Under the pieces are notes generated by a model that was not told where the DNA came from, did not search any database, and saw nothing but the letters and a program-made list of their open reading frames with translations. This document shows positions 41,976 to 64,000 of a DNA stretch of 64,000 nucleotides, piece by piece (within the stretch, counting starts at the first letter, position 1; the number at the start of each line of letters is the position of its first letter). The translations under genes and the position numbers were made by a program. The DNA is from Liolophura sinensis. Taxonomy: Eukaryota > Mollusca > Polyplacophora > Chitonida > Chitonidae. The stretch lies in assembly GCF_032854445.1 (NCBI RefSeq), contig NC_088300.1:76687966-76751965 (forward strand). Reading direction: 5' to 3'.

Positions 41976-42305
41976 TAAGATGTAGTTTCAGGTTGTTGGT
42001 ACAGCATTCATACATAGCTCCAAGGCCAAGGTTGTCGTTGTTAAAATAATGGGAATGATGAGAATTCCATCGATATCCTCAAAGGCACAATGCAGGCAAC
42101 TGCGCATAACGGCACCACATACATGTCAGAATTCACATACTTGTTTCGTGGAATATCAGCCAAAGGGAAGTAATTCAATCGAGCGACCAGTTGCATTGTC
42201 TCGAGTTATGTACCATCTTGTTTCTTGTTCTCGACATGGGCAGGAGACTCGATATCTTAGACCTTCTATTAACGGGCTGTGTATTAAGCATGTTCAGAAA
42301 GATTT

Positions 42306-42525
42306 ACTTATTTATTTATTTGTTTATTTATTTATTTATGTACTTATTTATTCCATTGCTGAGCTACGCCGTGCTCAAGAATATTTCACTTTAGTCTTAC
42401 ACGACGGCAGCCAGCAGTATAGTGGGAAAAAACCGGCAAGCCTTTCCACGTACAACCGCAGAGGAAAGCAGCATGAATTGGTTTTGAACTCACGGCAATG
42501 GCATTGGTGAGAGGCTCATGAGTTG
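42306..42525 (-). mobile_element. SINE family A with internal deletion
   Basis: Starts with a (TTTA)n tail, then CTACGCCGTGCTCAAGAATA, CAGTATAGTGGGAAAAAACC, CCTTTCCACGTACAACCG, GAGAGGCTCATGAG. The segment around CCATCCGCAGGTTGCTGG is missing, as in the copy at 56217 but with different ends. Confidence 0.82.
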
Positions 42526-43404
42526 TTCTGATCTCACTGCATCGGAGGCCACCATGTTCAGGTTGAAAGAAGTGGATAGTTTCGTTCACAGTAACTAGTC
42601 TAGTGCTCATGAAACCAAGAGCCACCAACGTAGTTATGTTTCAACTACTGATATGTATGTAAGTTCAAGCCTCAGTTATAAGGCTCTGTTTTTCCTCTGT
42701 TCATCACAGCACACGTTGTAGGGTATGGATAACAGATGTTCACTGTTTTGTTTCCGATTTTTCTGAGTTGTCAGTAGAGCTCATTTTGCATATGCCATGT
42801 GTATACTGTATAATGGCATGTGAAGTGGTATTAATATTTGGGTGGGTATAAGTCATCAAAAGTTTAAGTTTTATAAGAAATGCATTACACCTATAATGTC
42901 TTTTATTGTTTTGTTTCGTTTCATTATAATGTTATGTCAAAACCGGTCATTCAGGTCATCTTTACTCCCAGTTTTCTCCTTACTTGTCGACTCTACGGAG
43001 CGGGAGCTCAGGTGCACTTATATTTAGAAATGTCACGCTGTGAATTATCACAACATAACATTGGCATATGTCCCGGCGTGTTAATCTTCTCAGCTGTTTT
43101 TTATAATTGCACTTTGTAATGAAACTTTCGCTTTCTCTTTCTCATGGGTTATTTCATGTAATAGTGTCTTGTCGCTGGCGCGATGAGCAGGTATGCCGTG
43201 TTGAAATTTGTCCACATCGAAACTTGACAACAAGTAAGTGATCTGTTTGACAATTCATTTCTCTTTAGTGTAAGCCTGTTTTGTTTGTTTTATTGTTTTG
43301 TTTTAAGGGTGTACCTCAACAATGTAAAGGGAAAAGGTCATATAAATCGAAAGTAAAGTAAAAATTTCAGTGGCTAATTCGTTTGAGTTGTGATAATATA
43401 TATC

Positions 43405-43532
43405 ATAGATGCGATCGCTGTGAGTTCGTCCAGCTCATGCTGGCTTCTTTTCTGGCTGGGTGGGAAGGCCTGCCAGTAACCTGCGTATGGTCGTATCCTA
43501 TGGCCTAAAACACCAATCAAATACATTAATAT
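43405..43532 (+). mobile_element. SINE family A, internally deleted
   Basis: GCGATCGCTGTGAGTTCGTC (B box), CAGCTCATGCTGGCTTCTTT, GTGGGAAGGCCTGCCAGTAA, then directly CCTAAAACACCAATCAAATA. The CACCATAATGCTGGC part is deleted. Confidence 0.8.
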
Positions 43533-46428
43533 ATGTATGGCCGCTCGCACAAAGTGATTGTAGACAAACTTGATCGTAACTTCCATGATGACACATGCTT
43601 AACGTTTGCCACCGTGGCTGTTAAAACCACCTTAGGCTACGGCCGCTTTATGTCCCCTCATGTAGCAGTTTTGTTCCAAACCATGCATATGCATCAGGTT
43701 AATGGAACCAGCAACAGTTGGGAAGCAGGGCGCCAGAAACTTTGGATACACCATTCGTGCATATGTGCTCACACAAGAATTCAAAGTGAAGGCACTTGAT
43801 GGAAGACACTACTTTTTGTAATTATAACTAGTGACGTTGACTGAATATAACAAATGGTACATGGTGAGATTTGCCCTTCCGTATATTGCAATTAAACTAT
43901 AGGGATATAATTAACAGCTGAATCCGGCTGGTGGTAAAGTCGAAGTGACAAACCTTTGTCGCCTTTGTACAAATATAAGTTTAAGTAAGATGACAGTTTA
44001 TAGTTCGCTTTAAATAAAGTGATGATGAAAAATTTCTTTCCCTTTCTTACTGTATTTTTTAAGCTCACTGTCTGGTCAGTGAGAAGGACCGAGCTGGACA
44101 AAAATTAATTTTCGAAATCTTCTACTTAGAGTCGTATGCAATACCTGTAGATAGAGATCTGCCAAAAGAGGGGTACTATTTCCACTCGATATTTCTATTA
44201 ATATCATATAATCTCTGTTGATGTTCTTCTGATGTTATTGATAATAAATTTGAGCAAGTCAGGGAGCAACGATACATCCAATGAATGTTAACATTTGTAT
44301 GCAGCAGGACTGTGGAAGTGTTGACCCTTTGATGTTGACCTGTTTTAGTAAATACCGAAACAGTTAACAGGAATTAATATCGTACATTCCTTACTTTTCG
44401 ATTTATGATTTTTTTACAAGGGTTGTTTTATATTTTGTAAACATCCAGATAAACGCTAACTAGAGCGCTGGTTAGTTGAGGCTGGTCACTGGGCATTTCT
44501 GTATCAGGATGAGAAAAAGTCGTGATGAACATCGATGGTTGCCCATTTGATGTTATATAATTCACTCCTTTTTTATCCACATGTCACGTGATTTTGCTAG
44601 GGAATCTGTGAATATCTGTCACAGCTTTCTTTATTTGGATTAACTTACATGTCTTTCTCAGTCAAAAGAATGGAGCCATCATCTAAAACAATTATCATCA
44701 ACCTTACCTGGACAAATGCGTGTAATCACGTTTACCATGTGATATTATATTTAGTTATTATAGTAGTTATTACAAATGAAATGGCACATTAGATTCTAAG
44801 GTATGGTCATGCTTTTGTAAAGATTTCTGTGTTAGTATGCAGGAAATTAAAGTTGGAGTAACGTTTTGATAATCATCATTGCAATAACTGCAGATTATTG
44901 CATGTTGTTGCCTGTTAGTAGCGGTATGTAAAATTAGAGATATACTCATACCAATGAAAACCTGTTACCATATTGGAGCACATAACATTTCTACATGCTC
45001 AGTCATATAGGGCCTGTATTTCAAACGTTATATTTGTGTATATAGGAGTATGGAAAATTAACCACAGCTATTACACAGAGCCAATGTACATGTATCGAAA
45101 CATAAGTACACTGCAAATATTAACAACGCATGACATGTAAAACACACACATTAATGTGCAAACGCCTTTCTGTTTTTATTTGAAGGCATCCATAAACGCG
45201 ATACATGTATATGGTGGGACTGTAGAAGCATACGTTTTTCTTAAAACATAGGCCGGCGTCCTTTTAATAACATTGACGTTTTAAGAACATCATTTCCAAC
45301 GTTTTCTCCAAAACATTGGTGTTTAATAGAAAACATGTGATATGTCTAATAGAATGATCAGATAACCGCTTTTATTTTAACATGTATATGCCTGTCAGTT
45401 TTTGCTGTGTACGGGTAGTTTAATGAACTACAAGAAAGTCCTAAAGACGAATAAAAATCAAACATTCTTGTATTTTGTGTCCCCGGCGACATGTAGCATA
45501 TAGACTGAGCTATCGCTATATTTGACTGGTCTTAACGCCGTACTCAAAATATTTCACAGCTATCGCTGTACGCTCATGCTGGTTTACTGTCCATTGCGGG
45601 ACTATTTCCTATGGGTTCGTGGTGGTAAGACACAGGTAGTTGATCTCTTTCGGTGTGATGCCGGCCGCTTACTAACGAGTCAGCATGCTGCAGAAATCCG
45701 TTAATATAACAAGGTTAAATGTAAAATGTATTAGATAAGCGTTATCTGGATCACTTATGCAGGAGCACACGATTCTGATTTGAGATTATGGAGGATATGA
45801 TGTGACACATCCTATGAACTCCTTTTGTTTTCTCCTTTCCTTTGTTTACGAAATTGCCCTGTTACCTATCGAGGACTTGATAAAGCCACTAATATCGATC
45901 ATCTCTGTAGGATGGCCGCCGTGCTATGTTATGGCAAGGGAGACAACGTTGATAGTCAAGAACATCACAGCTGTCACGTCCCTTTAATGGAGTCATTCGT
46001 AGGCGATTTATTGATCTATACAGGCCTAATTTTTGTTGTGATATTTCTCTCGCATAACGTAACTAGGGTCAACAAATGTCCGAATTCTAGCTTGTTTGTT
46101 CTTCTTTTTTCTCTGCTCAACGGATTTCAAACAGAAGTCTCGTTAAAGAGTAAAGTAATATTTTTAAACTGGAAATAACCCGTGCGTGACGTTGGCATTC
46201 TCATATGGTGAATTTCTGTTTGAAGACGGGCAGCGTCAAATGTGTTCAGACACTCTTCTTACAATTATTTTCATTTTCCCACCGATACAATTTTTTCTTT
46301 TCATTTAAAAGAAAACCGAAGATGATTTGCAAGAGACGTCATATTACACCGTTTTGCCTTCTATTTCATATTACATGAACAACATTTGCAGATTAGCATG
46401 ACTAGGGTCGTGCGTTGCTGATATATAC
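43533..46428. other. No gene recognised
   Basis: AT-rich sequence between the SINE cluster and the Tc1 element. Frames at 45802-46178 have hydrophobic stretches but no domain or splice support. Confidence 0.5.
45525..45585. mobile_element. Possible SINE family A remnant
   Basis: AACGCCGTACTCAAAATATT-TCAC is joined to GCTCATGCTGG in a way that suggests a heavily deleted copy. Short and uncertain. Confidence 0.35.
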
Positions 46429-46430
46429 TA

Positions 46431-47789
46431 GTGCTCAAAAGAAAGTATACACCAAAACAAATACATAAAAATCGCGCATAAAAAAAGTAAAAAATTGAGA
46501 AATTATCCATGATGAGCCCTATTACCCGTGTAAACGCCGATCCATCCAGGGAACAAACTGGCCCAACTAAGCAAGATTTGCCTAAACTTAGCATAAAATC
46601 GAAAAATGGCCCTTCCACGTGTAACACGACATGAACGTGCATTTTGGCGGTATAAATGAGTCGACGGTAAACGTTAGGAACACAGTCGTCAGAAAAACAC
46701 CAGAGGTATGCCACGTTTGAGCCAAGTTGAGCGAGAGAGAGCTGTCTGCATGGCCCAGCAAGGAGCGACCAACGCCGCCATTGCCAGAACCTTTGGTTGC
46801 ACAAGGGCAACTATCGTCAGACTTATGCAGCGACTCCGGCAGACGGTATTAGGGCACGTCGACCGTATTGTGGAGTTTATCTGACGCCTCAAAATCAACG
46901 TCATCGGCTGATATGGGCCAGGCGCGTTCTACGCTGGCAGAGGCGTGAATGGGCACGGGTAATGTTCTCCGACGAGAGCAGGTTTTGCGTGTACAAAAAT
47001 GACGGTCGGGCTAGGGTATACAGGCGTGTAGGAGAACGTTTGGTGCCAAATTGAGCTCAGCAAGTTCGAGCGTTTGGAGGTGGTAGTGTGATGGTGTGGG
47101 GAGGCATCTGCGGCGATCTGAAGACGAGGCTGGTGGTGATTCATGGGAACCTCAATGCTCGCAGATACACAGATGAAGTTTTACGACCGGTTGTAGTGCC
47201 ATTCATCCACCAACAGCAAAGAGGAATTTTGTACCAGCATGATAATGCAAGACCTCATACTGCAAGATTGACGAACAACTTTCTACAGAACGCCAACATC
47301 GATCTCTTACCATGGCCGGCATGTTCACCCGACCTCAATCCAATTGAGCACTTGTGGGACCACCTGGGCAGACAAGTCAGAAGACTGCCAGTGCCACCTG
47401 TGACCGTTCAACAGCTGGAAGAGTGTCTCCAACAAGAATGGCAACGAATCACACCTAACGTCATTCGACGCCTGACGTCATCAATGTGGCGACGTGTTGT
47501 GGCCTGCATCAATGCCATTGGAGGCCACACTCGCTACTGAGCATGATTTGAATGACATTTCCAGAGGAAAAAATGCTTCATTTGAATTTTGCAAATGTGT
47601 AAATGTTCTGTTGACACCACATCTCTTTGACTGACCATCAAACCAAACCTTCACCATTTAATGAACTGTATGTATGGACGTTTAAGGTGAAATGGAATAT
47701 TCTTATGGAATTAAAAATAATTTCAAATATATTTCTTTCCGTGTTTATTTGATGTCTGATCAAACAGCTGTATACTTTCTTTTGAGCAC
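46431..47789 (+). mobile_element. Tc1/mariner-type DNA transposon, inactive
   Basis: A 1,359-bp element bounded by 20-bp terminal inverted repeats, GTGCTCAAAAGAAAG... at 46431-46450 and its complement at 47770-47789. Each end is flanked by the TA target duplication (46429-46430 and 47790-47791). Inside is one damaged DD34E transposase gene. The TIR is short but perfect, suggesting an insertion of moderate age. Confidence 0.93.
46708..47540 (+). pseudogene. Tc1-type transposase, deleted, frameshifted and with a stop
   Basis: The first frame (46708) gives a helix-turn-helix start, MPRLSQVERERAVCMAQQG and AIARTFGCTRATIVRLMQRL. Near 46843-46855 the sequence jumps into another frame at GIRARRPYCGVYLT; the second helix-turn-helix and linker, roughly 50 codons in Tc1 relatives, are missing. 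The catalytic core follows: FSDESRF (first Asp), an in-frame TGA at 47052, MVWGGICG, YQHDNARPHTA (second Asp), SPDLNPIEHLW (Glu, 34 residues later). The end GGHTRY is intact. No functional protein can be made. Confidence 0.93.
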
Positions 47790-49489
47790 TAGTTTAGTTA
47801 ATTTGAGATCTAAGCTCAGATTCCTTATTCAAAACATCATACCAGGAAATTATTTAAAATTTTTATTTTCTGTAAGATATAAGACCACCTGTTTATATGG
47901 AGAGAATTCAATACCCATGAGCATATCAGTATTCAGTGTATATCAGTGTATGGAGTATCAAAATTCGCCAGTGAGGCCAGTTTGATTGTGGCACACTCCA
48001 CTAGCTGGTTTATTTCTCGCTAACTGTAACAATGGATTGGGCCATGAAAGAAGTCTACGTTTCATTTATACATCTGAAATTTGTTACCCTCTGTCACCAG
48101 CAAGTTTTGACTAATGCTTGATATGTGGACTTTACGCGGTTTGAATTGAATCAACTACCAACCTTAATCAATGATTATGTTACGAACCACGGTCATGATG
48201 ACTCTCGTATTCTGATGCGCGTTGTCTTAAAAGTGCGTGAAAAAGCGGTGCTGTGTGTCTGTGTACACCTCAACCATATTCGCAGGATGGAGTCTATATG
48301 TTATCCTCACGCAGAGGACAACAGAAAATAATTTATTATTTTATTTATTTATTGGAATAATTTAATACTAAATCGTTTTGTCCTCTTAGCAAAATAGTTT
48401 TGAGACAACAGTTAAGAGTGGCCTCCCTTCGCATTTCTCACTAGAACGTACAGTAAAAGGCAACTGACTTCATCAATCTTTTATTTGCAGGTATATTTGG
48501 ATTCACCAAACCTACAGAGCACTTGATGGGGGTGTTACTTTCATATATGGGACACCGGATGACGTCATAGCAGCTCTGACGCTAGTCGCTGCAGTGGTCA
48601 CTGCATGTGCGACAACAGCGCCATCTATATGATAACTGCCAAAACTGGCCGGTGATAACACTGTACAGGCTTATACTACATCTGTTTAACGTTCCTGATA
48701 CGCCGTCATTAAACGATAAATAAGTATATTCTAGCAAGCCGTTTATCTCATGAACAGTCATGGAGTAAACACACTCTCTCAGAGTCTTATTATTGCAGGT
48801 CCATATGAGAAACTTACACACTTATTATATACAAGACTATTCTCATTACAATGTAATATGTTGAGTACTTCGCTGAAACGTCGTACACCAGTCTGCAGTC
48901 CACATATGAACTGTCCTATGGAATAAACAGACCAAGGCCATGCCCCTATCTCAAATGAAACCATGATTGGAATCCAACAATATACATGTACATTTTATCC
49001 ATGGTCCCGGTCATTCCGTGAGTTAATGTCAGCGGAGCGTATATATGTATATTTACATATATGTATATTAATTCTCAATTAAAGAGCATGGGATGTATAT
49101 ACAAGTCACAGCAATAGACCAAACAGGCTAGAAATAAATCATCAGCTTCATTTATGGTTCAAGCACAGACTTCTTGGCTTCTAGTATCCAGCAAAAATTA
49201 GAATTCTAGGAAAGTAGACATACCATAAAATTATGCATCCAACTATCGTCCTAGGGTACTACTTGTTCACGCAGCAATGCCGTATACGGCATTATGATAA
49301 TCACAGACAAGTGATGCGTGGATATAATCGACTCGTTTGTACATCAGCTAAGGCGTCAGACGGTCGCCTAGCAACCGTGTGACAAAGTCCGAGATCAACA
49401 GGGGTGGACGTGGTGTGAGAGGGAAGGATCTAATGGTTCTACCATCGCCCAGTCTGGTCGGCAATACATGTCCTATTGTGGTGGGTGTG

Positions 49490-50055
49490 TATGTCATTTT
49501 CACGTTAAGTGTGTCATATTTCGGTGTTCAGATTTGAGTGCATGTCGTATTGGGTCATGCAGTGCAGAGGTCAAGCTAGATGGGCATGTCATACTGTGGT
49601 GTTATTATTACAGTGTCAGAAATGAACTATCTTAAATTGCAGGGTCTAGCTGTGAGTGCGTTTCACACTGTGGTTCAGCTATGACATGGGATACATGTGA
49701 TATTACAGTGTATGAAGTGTGTGTATATTGTGTTGGGAGAACCATGTCGTACTGGGGTGTCCGGCTGTTGGTGCAACTGTTGGTGCAATATTACGGTGTG
49801 CGGTTGGTGCGCATGTCGCAGTGCAGTGTCCTTGTAGGTGGTGAATAATGAGGGTCTTATTGCGGTGTTCGGCTGAGGAAGCACATTGTACTTCACTGTG
49901 CGGCAGGAGGGTCTTACAGCATTGTCCAGCTGGGATTGTATGTCGTATTGCGATGTCCGTCTTGGGGGGCATGTCGTATTGCGCTATCCGTCTGGAAGTG
50001 CATATCGTTTTGCGGCGTCCGTTTAGAAGTGCGTGTCATATTGCGGTGTCCGGCT
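49490..50055. repeat. Degenerate 31-bp minisatellite in presumed Vmat 3' UTR
   Basis: Units like ATGTCGTATTGCG-TGTCCGTCTGGAAGTGC recur; the last few (about 49937-50050) are nearly regular at 31 bp and earlier ones are progressively diverged. The array ends about 10 bp from the Vmat stop codon at 50063. Confidence 0.7.
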
Positions 50056-50062
50056 GCTCGCG

Positions 50063-62130
<12,068 letters not shown>

Positions 62131-64000
62131 CTGAAACAAACGAAAACAATGTGTCATCACTAAATGGCTAATACATGTACATTGTTTCACTCCCTGCTCC
62201 TCTCTCCACATCTTAAAAATACATTTACTCACAATAACGGGCCCTTGTACAGTTGTGCCAGAAATCAGATGTATCCGGACAAAGAAAGAACTTTTCGTTC
62301 ATCTAAGACATATTTAGAAGAAATTTTTAAATAAGAAGCCTTCTTGAAAAGTATTCATGCCGTTGATATTGTTTGTGGATAAGGCGGACTCATGTAAATG
62401 CATTTCGAGTTATAACACGTGCACAAAAAAGACAGAACAGGAAAACTTCACCAAACTCTTCGAAAATGGAAAAAGATGTAATTTTGTAAAAGATTCATTT
62501 TAAAGTATTTTATGAAACTGACACTCTGGGTGTGGCAGAGTATGAAATGTGATAGACAACCGAACAGAGAGGTGAAAATGTGCAGAAGTCTCAATTAAAC
62601 TTATACCAGTTGGAAAACCAGTTGTAAGCCGAGTACTTGGGTAAATGGTTTTAAACGACCTGTAAGGCGGACAAGTTTGGCCAAAGGCTGTGTCCAGATT
62701 CGTCGTCTACACAAGCAATCAATTATACGGTGAAACTATTTTACACAGACGTAGAACGGGTTCTGTCCACAGTGACATGAGAAAAGCGATCACAGTGATT
62801 TATCTGCACGCAGTAAAGAGCAATACAGATTGATCGATGCGAACTGCACGGAGAACCACTAATGCATAGCCGGTCATCTTACGTCAAAAGAGACATTAGC
62901 AGTTAAATATGGCTACATTCGCATTTACGGCCAAAGAGAAAATAATGGAGGATTGCGCAAAGAATGGAAGAGTGCTGCAAAAATTCCATAATATGTCGAA
63001 CATGGCAAATGGGAATCAGGGGTTAATCAGAAAATAGACCATACGGCCCGGAATCTGAACATAACATAAGTGAGCAATGTAATTTATGGCAGACTGTTCT
63101 TAGGAGACCAGATGAAACACCGGATCGATCTTATTTTCAAGTGTTTGAAGACAACTGACTTTGACTGCGAGTAGGTGAGGAGGCTGGGGACACGGTTTAA
63201 TGGCTCGGAAACCTCTCAATTGATACCAGTTTACGACATTCCCCCCCATTCAGGGCAGCCTCCTTCATTATGGGCGACTTCCGGGAAGCGAAGCGTTGCC
63301 GGAGTCGCCCGGAATTCATGTCACCAATCACAAAGCTTGATGGCCAAGCCATTCTAAAGAGGAAATTGACGGCGTTCGGGCAAAGAATACCTCCTTGAAG
63401 GTCACGTTTTATCGCTTTTTTACAAGGTCATTTTTACCACCATAAATACATCAAAGTTTAATAGATGGACAATGGTTATCGTTCTAAGGGCGTGTCAGAT
63501 TAAAAGTTATGCGTAGTTTTTACAGTCGCGACTGTGATTCATCTTCACAGACATTAGCAGATAAATCAGCATTGCTCGGATAGATTATGATGGCAGCGTG
63601 CCTGTGGCAATCGCAAAATACAAGAGACGCGATTTACAAGTTTGAGTATTCGTGACTGAGAGAGATATAGGCAGAAAGCAGTTGGGGAGGATATCCATTA
63701 CTGCAATGAGAGAGGCTTCCCAGGACAAACGGAACACTGTGCTACTTCACACGTCTTTCATCGATTAATAGAAACTCCACCAACAGCCAAAGAATAATGT
63801 ATGGTTTATATTTGGACAAAGTGACATCCTGGACAGTCTCATTACGTGGAACCTACGATTGTTCACGCTTAGACAACAAACCAGCGACTCGCCTTCATTT
63901 ACCGTATGTGTTCTGCCTGGGTATACCGCTGTCTTCACAGCCACCAAATCCGGTCCAGCATGAACAAATCTGGCATTTAAGGCTCCTGTCTTAATATTAT
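62131..64000. other. Presumed Vmat first intron or 5' region; exon 1 not found
   Basis: The missing exon should end in a TM1 segment followed by a phase-1 donor. I searched the minus strand by eye for a LLLDNML-like ending and found none. A GC-richer block with a hairpin lies at 63160-63360. Confidence 0.5.
63272..63310. other. GC-rich hairpin upstream of the placed Vmat exons
   Basis: GGGCGACTTCCGG (63272-63284) pairs with CCGGAGTCGCCC (63299-63310) with one bulged T and a 14-nt loop. It lies in a GC-richer block (63160-63360) about 1.1 kb upstream of Vmat exon 2, in the first intron or 5' region. Confidence 0.6.

Noticed and set aside
45802-46178. Overlapping plus-strand frames of 61 and 117 aa with hydrophobic stretches
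   Set aside because: No family resemblance, no splice support and no signal-peptide organisation.

Overview
The window is animal nuclear DNA: AT-rich, gene-poor, intron-rich and full of tandem repeats. It carries a many-exon gene with canonical GT-AG introns, two tRNA-derived SINE families and one decayed Tc1-type transposon. The SINE consensus parts and the style of the transporter gene suggest a mollusc or a close lophotrochozoan relative. That is an inference; I cannot name the species. One 200-N scaffold gap lies at 24419-24618.

The one gene I can identify with confidence is a vesicular monoamine transporter (Vmat, SLC18 family) on the minus strand. Fifteen exons were placed between 62130 and 50063, all with splice sites and matching phases, from the end of TM1 to the stop codon. 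The first coding exon (N-terminus and most of TM1) was not found and probably lies beyond 64000. The gene has several oddities: a candidate 41-bp intron in the luminal loop, a tandemly duplicated TM4 exon with only 47 bp between the copies, an 86-bp tandem array that copied the exon 9 donor site into the next intron, and a 31-bp minisatellite starting about 10 bp after the stop codon.

Layout: 1-22280 is mostly non-coding, with minisatellites at 5.7, 7.5, 13.8, 15.2 and 17.3-18.9 kb and a SINE at 14.2-14.5 kb. At 22281-22338 a minus-strand signal-peptide first exon with a donor site may start a second gene running towards lower coordinates. From 24.6 to 39.8 kb no gene is recognised, but there are GC-richer blocks that look like regulatory DNA and a long foldback at 38.1 kb. 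A 48-bp minisatellite of about 30 units fills 39.8-41.3 kb. SINE fragments lie at 41.8-43.5 kb, a dead 1.36-kb Tc1 element at 46.4-47.8 kb, and Vmat occupies 50.06 kb to beyond 62.1 kb.

Most longer open frames in the window are artefacts of tandem repeats whose unit length is a multiple of three (33, 36 and 48 bp).
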